Below the pieces are notes generated by a model. The model was given only the letters and a program-made list of their open reading frames with translations, did no database searches and had not been told where the DNA came from. This document shows, piece by piece, positions 11,001 to 25,670 of a DNA stretch of 64,000 bases. The stretch's first letter is position 1. Each line of letters opens with the position of its first letter. The stretch spans positions 124,001-188,000 of the forward strand of contig NC_063438.1 in NCBI RefSeq assembly GCF_020379485.1, in the 5' to 3' direction. The stretch is from Brassica napus. Its lineage: Eukaryota; Streptophyta; Magnoliopsida; Brassicales; Brassicaceae. The translations under genes and the position numbers were made by a program.

Positions 11001-13869
11001 CCCCTACGAAAATATTGAATTTTCGGTAAATGCTCTATATACTGAAGCCTATGATCTTTAGTGTTGTTTTAAAATTTCTAAAAACATTTAAATTTGTATT
11101 AATGTATATTAAACTTTCTTTCATGGTACATGGACATCGTTTAATTTTTTTATCAATTAAATTACTAAAATTTCATAACAGTCCCTAAATTGGTGGACTA
11201 ACCACTATAAAATCGTTATTTGCTAGAGAAACGGAGACAACAAAAGTTCCAAACCTCTTTGAACTTCATCATATGTTGGTCAAGGAAGCAACTATGCATT
11301 AAAACAGTATTTTTGAATTTTTGAATTTTTTCTCAAAATCTGTGGGCTAACCCCTACGAAAATATTGAATTTTCGGAAAATGCTATATATACTGAAGCCT
11401 ATGATCTTTAGTGTTGTTATAAAATTTCTAAAAACATTTTAAATTTGTATTAATGTATATTAAACTTTCTTTCATGGTACATTGGCATCGTTTTAATTTT
11501 TTGTCAATTAATTTACTAAAATTTCATAACATTCCCTAAATTGGTGGACTAACCACTATAAAATCGTTATTTGCTAGAGAAACGGAGACAACAAAAGTTC
11601 CAAACCTCTTTGAACTTCATCATATGTTGGTCAAGGAAGCAACTATGCATTAAAACAGTATTTTTGAATTTTTGAATTTTTCTCAAAATCTGTGGGCTAA
11701 CCCCTACGAAAATATTGAATTTTCGGTAAATGCTCTATATACTGAAGCCTATGATCTTTAGTGTTGTTTTAAAATTTCTAAAAACATTTTAAATTTGTAT
11801 TAATGTATATTAAACTTTCTTTCATGGTACATGGACATCGTTTAATTTTTTTTATCAGTTAAATTACTAAAATTTCATAACAGTCCCTAAATTGGTGGAC
11901 TAAGCACTATAAAATCGTTATTTGCTAGAGAAACGGAGACAACAAAAGTTCCAAACCTCTTTGAACTTCATCATATGTTTGTCAAGGAAGCAACTATGCA
12001 TTAAAACAATATTTTTGAATTTTTGAATTTTTCTCAAAATCTGTGGGCAACCCCTACGAAAATATTGAATTTTCGGAAAATGCTATATATACTGAAGCCT
12101 ATGATCTTTAGTGTTGTTTTAAAATTTCTAAATGCATTGTATTTGTATTAATGTATATTAAACTCTCTTTCATGGTACATTGGCATCGTTTTAATTTTTT
12201 GTCAATTAATTTACTAAAATTTCATAACAGTCCCTAAATTGGTGGACTAACCACTATAAAATCGTTATTTGCTAGAGAAACGGAGACAACAAAAGTTCCA
12301 AACCTCTTTGAACTTCATCATATGTTGGTCAAGGATGCAACTATGCATTAAAACAGTATTTTTGAATTTTTGAATTTTTCTCAAAATCTGTGGGCTAACC
12401 CCTACGAAAATATTGAATTTTCGGTAAATGCTCTATATACTGAAGCCTATGATCTTTAGTGTTGTTTTAAAATTTCTAAATGCATTCTATATTTGTATTA
12501 ATGTATATTAAACTCTCTTTCATGGTACATTGGCATCGTTTTAATTTTTTGTCAATTAATTACTAAAATTTCATAACAGTCCCTAAATTGGTGGACTAAC
12601 CACTATAAAATCGTTATTTGCTAGAGAAACGGAGACAACAAAAGTTCCAAACCTCTTTGAACTTCATCATATGTTGGTCAAGGATGCAACTATGCATTAA
12701 AACAGTATTTTCAAATTTTTGAATTTTTCTCAAAATCTGTGGGCTAACCCCTACGAAAATATTGAATTTTCGGTAAATGCTCTATATACTGAAGCCTATG
12801 ATCTTTAGTGTTGTTTTAAAATTTCTAAAACATTTTAAATTTGTATTAATGTATATTAAACTTTCTTTCATGGTACATGGACATCGTTTAATTTTTTTAT
12901 CAATTAAATTACTAAAATTTCATAACAGTCCCTAAATTGGTGGACTAACCACTATAAAATCGTTATTTGCTAGAGAAACGGAGACAACAAAAGTTCCAAA
13001 CCTCTTTGAACTTCATCATATGTTGGTCAAGGATGCAACTATGCATTAAAACAGTATTTTTGAATTTTTGAATTTTTCTCAAAATCTGTGGGCTAACCCC
13101 TACGAAAATATTGAATTTTCGGTAAATGCTCTATATACTGAAGCCTATGATCTTTAGTGTTGTTTTAAAATTTCTAAAAACATTTAAATTTGTATTAATG
13201 TATATTAAACTTTCTTTCATGGTACATTGGCATCGTTTTAATTTTTTGTCAATTAATTTACTAAAATTTCATAACATTCCCTAAATTGGTGGACTAACCA
13301 CTATAAAATCGTTATTTGCTAGAGAAACGGAGACAACAAAAGTTTCAAACCTCTTTGAACTTCATCATATGTTGGTCAAGGATGCAACTATGCATTAAAA
13401 CAGTATTTTTGAATTTTTGAATTTTTCTCAAAATCTGTGGGCTAACCCCTACGAAAATATTGAATTTTCGGTAAATGCTCTATATACTGAAGCCTATGAT
13501 CTTTAGTGTTGTTTTAAAATTTCTAAAACATTTTAAATTTGTATTAATGTATATTAAACTTTCTTTCATGGTACATGGACATCGTTTAATTTTTTTATCA
13601 ATTAAATTACTAAATTTCATAACAGTCCCTAAATTGGTGGACTAAACACTATAAAATCGTTATTTGCTAGAGAAACGGAAACAACAAAAGTTCCAAACCT
13701 CTTTGAACTTCATCATATGTTGGTCAAGGATGCAACTATGCATTAACACAGTATTTTCAAATTTTTGAATTTTTCTCAAAATCTGTGGGCTAACCCCTAC
13801 GAAAATATTGAATTTTCGGTAAATGCTCTATATACTGAAGCCTATGATCTTTAGTGTTGTTTTAAAATT

Positions 13870-16800
13870 TCTAAATGCATTCTATATTTGTATTAATTTA
13901 TATTAAACTCTCTTTCATAGTACATTGGCATCGTTTTAATTTTTTGTCAATTAATTACTAAAATTTCATAACAGTCCCTAAATTGGTGGACTAACCACTA
14001 TAAAATCGTTATTTGCTAGAGAAACGGAGACAACAAAAGTTCCAAACCTCTTTGAACTTCATCATATGTTGGTGAAGGATGCAACTATGCATTAAAACAG
14101 TATTTTCAAATTTTTGAATTTTTCTCAAAATCTGTGGGCTAACCCCTACGAAAATATTGAATTTTCGGTAAATGCTCTATATACTGAAGCCTATGATCTT
14201 TAGTGTTGTTTTAAAATTTCTAAAAACATTTTAAATTTGTATTAATGTATATTAAACTTTCTTTCATGGTACATGGACATCGTTTAAGTTTTTTTATCAG
14301 TTAAATTACTAAAATTTCATAACAGTCCCTAAATTGGTGGACTAAGCACTATAAAATCGTTATTTGCTAGAGAAACGGAGACAACAAAAGTTCCAAACCT
14401 CTTTGAACTTCATCATATGTTGGTCAAGGAAGCAACTATGCATTAAAACAGTATTTTTGAATTTTTGAATTTTTTCTCAAAATCTGTGGGCTAACCCCTA
14501 CGAAAATATTGAATTTTCGGAAAATGCTATATATACTGAAGCCTATGATCTTTAGTGTTGTTTTAAAATTTCTAAATGCATTCTATTTGTATTAATGTAT
14601 ATTAAACTCTCTTTCATGGTACATTGGCATCGTTTTAATTTTTTGTCAATTAATTTACTAAAATTTCATAACAGTCCCTAAATTGGTGGACTAACCACTA
14701 TAAAATCGTTATTTGCTAGAGAAACGGAGACAACAAAAGTTCCAAACCTCTTTGTAGTTCATCATATATAGGTCAAGGAAGCAACTATGCATTAAAACAG
14801 TATTTTTGAATTTTTCAATTTTTTTCAAAATCTGTGGGCTAACCCCTACGAAAATATTGAATTTTCGGTAAATGCTCTATATACTGAAGCCTATGATCTT
14901 TAGTGTTGTTTTAAAATTTCTAAAAACATTTTAAATGTGTATTAATGTATATTAAACTTTCTTTTATGGTACATGGACATCGTTTAAGTTTTTTTATCAG
15001 TTAAATTACTAAAATTTCATAACAGTCCCTAAATTGGTGGACTAAGCACTATAAAATCGTTTTTTGCTAGAGAAACGGAGACAACAAAAGTTCCAAACCT
15101 CTTTGAACTTCATCATATGTTGGTCAAGGATGCAGCTATGCATTAAAACAGTATTTTTGAATTTTTCTCAAAATCTGTGGGCTAACCCCTACGAAAATAT
15201 TGAATTTTCGGTAAATGCTCTATATACTGAAGCCTATGATCTTTAGTGTTGTTTTAAAATTTCTAAATGCATTCTATATTTGTATTAATGTATAGTAAAC
15301 TCTCTTTCATGGTACATTGGCATCGTTTTAATTTTTTGTCAATTAATTTACTAAAATTTCATAACATTCCCTAAATTGGTGGACTAACCACTATAAAATC
15401 GTTATTTGCTAGAGAAACGGAGACAACAAAAGTTCCAAACCTCTTTGAACTTCATCATATGTTGGTCAAGGAAGCAACTATGCATTAAAACAGTATTTTT
15501 GAATTTTTGAATTTTTCTCAAAATCTGTGGGCTAACCCCTACGAAAATATTGAATTTTCGGTAAATGCTCTATATACTGAAGCCTATGATCTTTAGTGTT
15601 GTTTTAAAATTTCTAAAAACATTTTAAATTTGTATTAATGTGTATTAAACTTTCTTTCATGGTACATGGACATCGTTTAAATTTTTTTATCAATTAAATT
15701 ACTTAAATTTCATAACAGTCCCTAAATTGGTGGACTAAACACTATAAAATCGTTATTTGCTAGAGAAACGGAGACAACAAAAGTTCCAAACCTCTTAGAA
15801 CTTCATCATATGTTGGTCAAGGATGCAACTATGCATTAACACAGTATTTTCAAATTTTTGAATATTTCTCAAAATCTGTGGGCTAACCCCTACGAAAATA
15901 TTGAATTTTCGGTAAATGCTCTATATACTGAAGCCTATGATCTTTAGTGTTGTTTTAAAATTTCTAAATGCATTCTGTATTTGTGCTAATGTATATTAAA
16001 CTCTCTTTCATGGTACATTGGCATCGTTTTAATTTTTTGTCAATTAATTTACTAAAATTTCATAACAGTCCCTAAATTGGTGGACTAACCACTATAAAAT
16101 CGTTATTTGCTAGAGAAACGGAGACAACAAAAGTTTCAAACCTCTTTGAACTTCATCATATGTTGGTCAAGGATGCAACTATGCATTAAAACAGTATTTT
16201 TGAATTTTTGAATTTTTCTCAAAATCTGTGGGCTAACCCCTACGAAAATATTGAATTTTCGGTAAATGCTCTATATACTGAAGCCTATGATCTTTAGTGT
16301 TGTTTTAAAATTTCTAAAAACATTTTAAATGTGTATTAATGTATATTAAACTTTCTTTCATGGTACATGGACATCGTTTAAGTTTTTTTATCAATTAAAT
16401 TACTAAAATTTCATAACAGTCCCTAAATTGGTGGACTAACCACTATAAAATCGTTATTTGCTAGAGAAACGGAGACAACAAAAGTTCCAAACCTCTTTGA
16501 ACTTCATCATATGTTGGTCAAGGATGCAGCTATGCATTAAAACAGTATTTTTGAATTTTTCTCAAAATCTGTGGGCTAACCCCTACGAAAATATTGAATT
16601 TTCGGTAAATGCTCTATATACTGAAGCCTATAATCTTTAGTGTTGTTTTAAAATTTCTAAATGCATTCTATATTTGTATTAATGTATAGTAAACTCTCTT
16701 TCATGGTACATTGGCATCGTTTTAATTTTTTGTCAATTAATTTACTAAAATTTCATAACATTCCCTAAATTGGTGGACTAACCACTATAAAATCGTTATT

Positions 16801-19800
16801 TGCTAGAGAAACGGAGACAACAAAAGTTCCAAACCTCTTTGAACTTCATCATATGTTGGTCAAGGAAGCAACTATGCATTAAAACAGTATTTTTGAATTT
16901 TTGAATTTTTTTCAAAATCTGTGGGCTAACCCCTACGAAAATATTGAATTTTCGGTAAATGCTCTATATACTGAAGCCTATGATCTTTAGTGTTGTTTTA
17001 AAATTTCTAAAAACATTTTAAATTTGTATTAATGTGTATTAAACTTTCTTTCATGGTACATGGACATCGTTTAAATTTTTTTCAATTAAATTACTTAAAT
17101 TTCATAACAGTCCCTAAATTGGTGGACTAAACACTATAAAATCGTTATTTGCTAGAGAAACGGAGACAACAAAAGTTCCAAACCTCTTAGAACTTCATCA
17201 TATGTTGGTCAAGGATGCAACTATGCATTAAAACAGTATTTTTGAATTTTTGAATTTTTCTCAAAATCTGTGGGCTAACCCCTACGAAAATATTGAATTT
17301 TCGGTAAATGCTCTATATACTGAAGCCTATGATCTTTAGTGTTGTTTTAAAATTTCTAAATGCATTCTATATTTGTATTAATTTATATTAAACTCTCTTT
17401 CATAGTACATTGGCATCGTTTTAATTTTTTGTCAATTAATTAACTAAAATTTCATAACATTCCCTAAATTGGTGGACTAACCACTATAAAATCGTTATTT
17501 GCTAGAGAAACGGAGACAACAAAAGTTCCAAACCTCTTTGAACTTCATCATATGTTGGTCAAGGATGCAACTATGCATTAAAACAGTATTTTCAATTTTT
17601 GAATTTTTCTCAAAATCTGTGGGCTAACCCCTACGAAAATATTGAATTTTCGGAAAATGCTCTATATACTGAAGCCTATGATCTTTAGTGTTATTTTAAA
17701 ATTTCTAAAAACATTTTAAATTTGTATTAATGTATATTAAACTTTCTTTCATGGTACATGGACATCGTTTAATTTTTTTATCAATTAAATTACTAAAATT
17801 TCATAACAGTCCCTAAATTGGTGGACTAACCACTATAAAATCGTTATTTGCTAGAGAAACGGAGACAACAAAAGTTCCAAACCTCTTTGAACTTCATCAT
17901 ATGTTGGTCAAGGATGCAACTATGCATTAAAACAGTATTTTGAATTTTTGAATTTTTCTCAAAATCTGTGGGCTAACCCCTACGAAAATATTGAATTTTC
18001 GGAAAATGCTATATATACTGAAGCCTATGATCTTTAGTGTTGTTTTAAAATTTCTAAATGCATTCTATTTGTATTAATGTATATTAAACTCTCTTTCATG
18101 GTACATTGGCATCGTTTTAATTTTTTGTCAATTAATTTACTAAAATTTCATAACAGTCCCTAAATTGGTGGACTAACCACTATAAAATCGTTATTTGCTA
18201 GAGAAACGGAGACAACAAAAGTTCCAAACCTCTTTGAACTTCATCATATGTTGGTCAAGGATGCAACTATGCATTAAAACAGTATTTTTGAATTTTTGAA
18301 TTTTTCTCAAAATCTGTGGGCTAACCCCTACGAAAATATTGAATTTTCGGTAAATGCTCTATATACTGAAGCCTATGATCTTTAGTGTTGTTTTAAAATT
18401 TCTAAAAACATTTTAAATTTGTATTAATGTATATTAAACTTTCTTTCATGGTACATGGACATCGTTTAATTTTTTTTCAATTAAATTACTAAAATTTCAT
18501 AACAGTCCCTAAATTGGTGGACTAACCACTATAAAATCGTTATTTGCTAGAGAAACAGAGACAACAAAAGTTTCAAACCTCTTTGAACTTCATCATATGT
18601 TGGTCAAGGATGCAACTATGCATTAAAACAGTATTTTTGAATTTTTCTCAAAATCTGTGGGCTAACCCCTACGAAAATATTGAATTTTCGGTAAATGCTC
18701 TATATACTGAAGCCTATAATCTTTAGTGTTGTTTTAAAATTTCTAAATGCATTCTATATTTGTATTAATGTATATTAAACTCTCTTTCATGGTACATTGG
18801 CATCGTTTTAATTTTTTGTCAATTAATTTACTAAAATTTCATAACATTCCCTAAATTGGTGGACTAACCACTATAAAATCGTTATTTGCTAGAGAAACGG
18901 AGACAACAAAAGTTCCAAACCTCTTTGAATTCATCATATGTTGGTCAAGGAAGCAACTATGCATTAAAACAGTATTTTTGAATTTTTGAATTTTTCTCAA
19001 AATCTGTGGGCTAACCCCTACGAAAATATTGAATTTTCGGTAAATGCTCTATATACCGAAGCCTATGATCTTTAGTGTTGTTTTAAAATTTCTAAAAGAA
19101 TTTTAAATTTGTATTAATGTGTATTAAACTTTCTTTCATGGTACATGGACATCGTTTAAATTTTTTTTATCAATTAAATTACTTAATTTCATAACACTCC
19201 CTAAATTGGTGGACTAAACACTATAAAATCATTATTTGCAAGAGAAACGGAAACAACAAAAGTTCCAAACCTCTTAGAACTTCATCATATGTTGGTCAAG
19301 GATGCAACTATGCATTAACACAGTATTTTCAAATTTTTGAATATTTCTCAAAATCTGTGGGCTAACCCCTACGAAAATATTGAATTTTCGGTAAATGCTC
19401 TATATACTGAAGCCTATGATCTTTAGTGTTGTTTTAAAATTTCTAAATGCATTCTATATTTGTATTAATGTATATTAAACTCTCTTTCATGGTACATTGG
19501 CATCGTTTTAATTTTTTGTCAATTAATTTACTAAAATTTCATAACAGTCCCTAAATTGGTGGACTAACCACTATAAAATCGTTATTTGCTAGAGAAACGG
19601 AGACAACAAAAGTTCCAAACCTCTTTGAACTTCATCATATGTTGGTCAAGGAAGCAACTATGCATTAAAACAGTATTTTTGAATTTTTGAATTTTTCTCA
19701 AAATCTGTGGGCTAACCCCTACGAAAATATTGAATTTTCGGTAAATGCTCTATATAGTGAAGCCTATGATCTTTAGTGTTGTTTTAAAATTTCTAAAAAC

Positions 19801-22300
19801 ATTTTAAATGTGTATTAATGTATATTAAATTTTCTTTTATGGTACATGGACATCGTTTAATTTTTTTTCAGTTAAATTACTAAAATTTCATAACAGTCCC
19901 TAAATTGGTGGACTAACCACTATAAAATCGTTATTTGCTAGAGAAACGGAGACAACAAAAGTTCCAAACCTCTTTGAACTTCATCATATGTTGGTCAAGG
20001 ATGCAGCTATGCATTAAAACAGTATTTTTGAATATTTCTCAAAATCTGTGGGCTAACCCCTACGAAAATATTGAATTTTCGGTAAATGCTCTATATACTG
20101 AAGCCTATAATCTTTAGTGTTGTTTTAAAATTTCTAAATGCATTCTATATTTGTATTAATGTATAGTAAACTCTCTTTCATGGTACATTGGCATCGTTTT
20201 AATTTTTTGTCAATTAATTTACTAAAATTTCATAACATTCCCTAAATTGGTGGACTAACCACTATAAAATCGTTATTTGCTAGAGAAACGGAGACAACAA
20301 AAGTTCCAAACCTCTTTGAACTTCATCATATGTTGGTCAAGGAAGCAACTATGCATTAAAACAGTATTTTGAATTTTTGAATTTTTCTCAAAATCTGTGG
20401 GCTAACCCCTACGAAAATATTGAATTTTCGGTAAATGCTCTATATACTGAAGCCTATGATCTTTAGTGTTGTTTTAAAATTTCTAAAAACATTTTAAATT
20501 TGTATTAATGTATATTAAACTTTCTTTCATGGTACATGGACATCGTTTAAATTTTTTTCAATTAAATTACTTAAATTTCATAACAGTCCCTAAATTGGTG
20601 GACTAAACACTATAAAATCGTTATTTGCTAGAGAAACGGAGACAACAAAAGTTCCAAACCTCTTTGAACTTCATCATATGTTGGTCAAGGATGCAACTAT
20701 GCATTAAAACAGTATTTTTGAATTTTTGAATTTTTCTCAAAATCTGTGGGCTAACCCCTACGAAAATATTGAATTTTCGGTAAATGCTCTATATACTGAA
20801 GCCTATGATCTTTAGTGTTGTTTTAAAATTTCTAAATGCATTCTATATTTGTATTAATGTATATTAAACTCTCTTTCATGGTACATTGGCATCGTTTTAA
20901 TTTTTTGTCAATTAATTTACTAAAATTTCATAACAGTCCCTAAATTGGTGGACTAACCACTATAAAATCGTTATTTGCTAGAGAAACGGAGACAACAAAA
21001 GTTCCAAACCTCTTTGAACTTCATCATATGTTGGTCAAGGAAGCAACTATGCATTAAAACAGTATTTTTGAATTTTTGAATTTTTCTCAAAATCTGTGGG
21101 CTAACCCCTACGAAAATATTGAATTTTCGGTAAATGCTCTATATACTGAAGCCTATGATCTTTAGTGTTGTTTTAAAATTTCTAAAAACATTTTAAATTT
21201 GTATTAATGTATATTAAACTTTCTTTCATGGTACATGGACATCGTTTAATTTTTTTTATCAATTAAATTACTTAAATTTCACAACAGTCCCTAAATTGGT
21301 GGACTAAACACTATAAAATCGTTATTTGCTAGAGAAACGGAGACAACAAAAGTTCCAAACCTCTTTGAACTTCATCATATGTTGGTCAAGGATGCAACTA
21401 TGCATTAACACAGTATTTTCAAATTTTTGAATTTTTCTCAAAATCTGTGGGCTAACCCCTACGAAAATATTGAATTTTCGGTAAATGCTCTATATACTGA
21501 AGCCTATGATCTTTAGTGTTGTTTTAAAATTTCTAAATGCATTCTATATTTGTATTAATGTATACTAAACTCTCTTTCATGGTACATTGGCATCGTTTTA
21601 ATTTTTTGTCAATTAATTTACTAAAATTTCATAACAGTCCCTAAATTGGTGGACTAACCACTATAAAATCGTTATTTGCTAGAGAAACGGAGACAACAAA
21701 AGTTCCAAACCTCTTTGAACTTCATCATATGTTGGTCAAGGATGCAACTATGCATTAAAACAGTATTTTTGAATTTTTGAATTTTTCTCAAAATCTGTGG
21801 GCTAACCCCTACGAAAATATTGAATTTTCGGTAAATGCTCTATATATTGAAGCCTATGATCTTTAGTGTTGTTTTAAAATTTCTAAAACATTTTAAATTT
21901 GTATTAATGTATATTAAACTTTCTTTCATGGTACATGGACATCGTTTAATTTTTTGTCAATTAAATTACTAAAATTTCACAACAGTCCCTAAATTGGTGG
22001 ACTAACCACTATAAAATCGTTATTTGCTAGAGAAACGGAGACAACAAAAGTTCCAAACCTCTTTGAACTTCATCATATGTTGGTCAAGGATGCAACTATG
22101 CATTAACACAGTATTTTCAAATTTTTGAATTTTCCTCAAAATCTGTGGGCTAACCCCTACGAAAATATTGAATTTTCGGTAAATGCTCTATATACTGAAG
22201 CCTATGATCTTAAGTGTTGTTTTAAAATTTCTAAATGCATTCTATATTTGTATTAATGTATATTAAACTCTCTTTCATGGTACATTGGCATCGTTTTAAT
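13870..22300 (+). repeat. Dimeric higher-order repeat zone (A/B alternation, ~695 bp)
   Basis: Two monomer types alternate strictly here. Type A has CTAAATGCATTCTATATTTG, then TTAAACTCTCTTTC and TACATTGGCATCGTTTT. Type B has CTAAAAACATTTTAAATTTG, then TTAAACTTTCTTTC and TACATGGACATCGTTTAA. A units occur near 13870, 14570, 15270, 15970, 16660, 17360 and so on, with B units between them, giving a ~695-bp dimer. West of 13.8 kb the order is irregular, with runs of A, runs of B, and A/B hybrids near 10380, 11420 and 13170. Alternation continues with exceptions through the right half. Confidence 0.88.
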
Positions 22301-25300
22301 TTTTCTTCAATTAATTTACTAAAATTTCATAACATTCCCTAAATTGGTGGACTAACCACTATAAAATCGTTATTTGCTAGAGAAACGGAGACAACAAAAG
22401 TTCCAAACCTCTTTGAACTTCATCATATGTTGGTCAAGGATGCAACTATGCATTAAAACAGTATTTTTGAATTTTTCTCAAAATCTGTGGGCTAACCCCT
22501 ACGAAAATATTGAATTTTCGGTAAATGCTCTATATACTGAAGCCTATGATCTTTAGTGTTGTTTTAAAATTTCTAAATGCATTCTATATTTGTATTAATG
22601 TATATTAAACTCTCTTTCATGGTACATGGCATCGTTTAAATTTTTTGTCAATTAATTACTAAAATTTCATAACAGTCCCTAAATTGGTGGACTAACCACT
22701 ATAAAATCGTTATTTGCTAGAGAAACGGAGACAACAAAAGTTCCAAACCTCTTTGAACTTCATCATATGTTGGTCAAGGATGCAACTATGCATTAAAACA
22801 GTATTTTTGAATTTTGAATTTTTCTCAAAATCTGTGGGCTAACCCCTACGAAATATTGAATTTTCGGTAAATGCTCTATATACTGAAGCCTATGATCTTT
22901 AGTGTTTTTTAAAATTTCTAAAACATTTTAATTTGTATTAATGTATTAAACTTCTTTCATGGTACATGGACATCGTTTAATTTTTTTGTCAATTAAATTA
23001 CTAAAATTTCATAACAGTCCCTAAATTGGTGGACTAACACTATAAAATCGTTATTTGCTAGAGAACGGAGACAACAAAAGTTCCAAACCTCTTTGAACTT
23101 CATCATATGTTGGTCAAGGATGCAACTATGCATTAAAACAGTATTTTTGAATTTTCTCAAAATCTGTGGGCTAACCCCTACGAAAATATTGAATTTTTTC
23201 GGTAAATGCTCTATATACTGAAGCCTATGATCTTAGTGTTGTTTTAAAATTTCTAAAACATTTTAAATTTGTATTAATGTATATTAAACTCTCTTTCATG
23301 GTACATGGCATCGTTTAATTTTTTTATCAATTAATTTACTAAAATTTCATAACAGTCCCTAAATTGGTGGACTAACCACTATAAAATCGTTATTTGCTAG
23401 AGAAACGGAGACAACAAAAGTCCAAACCTCTTTGAACTTCATCATATGTTGGTCAAGGATGCAACTATGCATTAAAACAGTATTTTCAAATTTTTGAATT
23501 TTCTCAAATCTGTGGGCTAACCCCTACGAAAATATTGAATTTTCGGTAAATGCTCTATATACTGAAGCCTATGATCTTTAGTGTTGTTTTAAAATTTCTA
23601 AAACATTCTAAATTTGTATTAATGTATATTAAACTCTCTTTCATGGTACATGGCAATCGTTTTATTTTTTTGTCAATTAATTTACTAAATTTCATAACAG
23701 TCCCTAAATTGGTGGACTAACCACTATAAAATCGTTATTTGTAGAGAAACGGAGACACAAAAGTTCCAAACCTCTTTGAACTTCATCATATGTTGGTCAA
23801 GGATGCAACTATGCATAAAACAGTATTTTCAATTTTTGAATTTTTCTCAAAATCTGTGGCTAACCCCTACGAAAATATTGAATTTTCGGTAAATGCTCTA
23901 TATATTGAAGCCTATGATCTTTAGTGTTGTTTTAAAATTTCTAAAAACATTCTAAATTTGTATTAATGTATATTAAACTCTCTTTCATGGTACATGGCAT
24001 CGTTTTAAATTTTTTGTCAATAAATTACTAAAATTTCATAACAGTCCCTAAATTGGTGGACTAACCACTATAAAATCGTTATTTGCTAGAGAAACGGAGA
24101 CAACAAAAGTTCCAAACCTCTTTGAACTTCATCATATGTTGGTCAAGGATGCAACTATGCATTAAACAGTATTTTTTAATTTTGAATTTTTCTCAAAATC
24201 TGTGGGCTAACCCCTACGAAAATATTGAATTTTCGGTAATGCTCTATATACTGAAGCCTATGATCTTTAGTGTTGTTTTAAAATTTCTAAAAACATTTTA
24301 AATTTTATTAATGTATATTAAACTTTCTTTCATGGTACATGGACATCGTTTTAATTTTTTTATCAATTAATTACTAAAATTTCATAACAGTCCCTAAATT
24401 GGTGGACTAAGCACTATAAAATCGTTATTTGCTAGAGAAACGGAGACAACAAAGTTCCAAACCTCTTTGAACTTCATCATATGTTGGTCAAGATGCAACT
24501 ATGCATTAAAACAGTATTTTTAATATTTCTCAAAATCTGTGGCTAACCCCTACGAAAATATTGAATTTTCGGTAAATGCTCTATATACTGAAGCCTATGA
24601 TCTTTAGTGTTGTTTTAAAATTTCTAAATGCATTCTATATTTGTATTAATGTATATTAAACTCTCTTTCATGGTACATTGGCATCGTTTTAATTTTTTGT
24701 CAATTAATTTACTAAAATTTCATAACATTCCCTAAATTGGTGGACTAACCACTATAAAATCGTTATTTGCTAGAGAAACGGAGACAACAAAGTTCCAAAC
24801 CTCTTTGAACTTCATCATATGTTGGTCAAGGAGCAACTATGCATTAAAACAGTATTTTTGAATTTTTGAATTTTTCTCAATCTGTGGGCTAACCCCTACG
24901 AAAATATTGAATTTTCGGTAAATGCTCTATATACTGAAGCCTATGATCTTTAGTGTTGTTTTAAAATTCTAAAAAATTTTATTTGTATTAATGTATATTA
25001 AACTTTCTTTCATGGTACATGGACATCGTTTAATTTTTTTTTCAATTAAATTACTTAATTTCATAACAGTCCTAAATTGGTGGACTAACACTATAAATCG
25101 TTATTTGCTAGAGAAACGGAGACAACAAAAGTTCCAAACCTCTTTGAACTTCATCATATGTTGGTCAAGGATGCAACTATGCATTAAAACAGTATTTTCA
25201 ATTTTTGAATTTTTCTCAAAATCTGTGGGCTAACCCCTACGAAAATATTGAATTTTCGTAAATGCTCTATATACTGAAGCCTATGATCTTTAGTGTTGTT

Positions 25301-25570
25301 TTAAAATTTCTAAATGCATTCTATATTTGTATTAATGTATATTAAACTCTCTTCATGGTACATTGGCATCGTTTTAATTTTTTTGTCATTAATTTACTAA
25401 AATTTCATAACAGTCCCTAAATTGGTGGACTAACCACTATAAAATCGTTATTTTTGCTAGAGAAACGGAGACAACAAAAGTTCCAAACTCTTTGAACTTC
25501 ATCATATGTTGGTCAAGGAGCACTATGCATTAAAACAGTATTTTTTGAATTTTTGAATTTGTTCTCAAAA

Positions 25571-25670
25571 NNNNNNNNNNNNNNNNNNNNNNNNNNNNNN
25601 NNNNNNNNNNNNNNNNNNNNNNNNNNNNNNNNNNNNNNNNNNNNNNNNNNNNNNNNNNNNNNNNNNNNNN
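25571..25670. other. Assembly gap (100 N)
   Basis: Exactly 100 N's within the satellite, the usual placeholder for a gap of unknown length. The monomer phase on either side does not tell how many units are missing, so array length and copy number here are minimum estimates. Confidence 0.99.

Noticed and set aside
15064..25233. Recurring 60-80-codon open frames beginning MLEKRRQQKFQTS
   Set aside because: They are the same stretch of the satellite unit read in one frame, open only where a spacer variant is short. The frame is broken in most monomers by small length changes, and no domain or start context supports translation.
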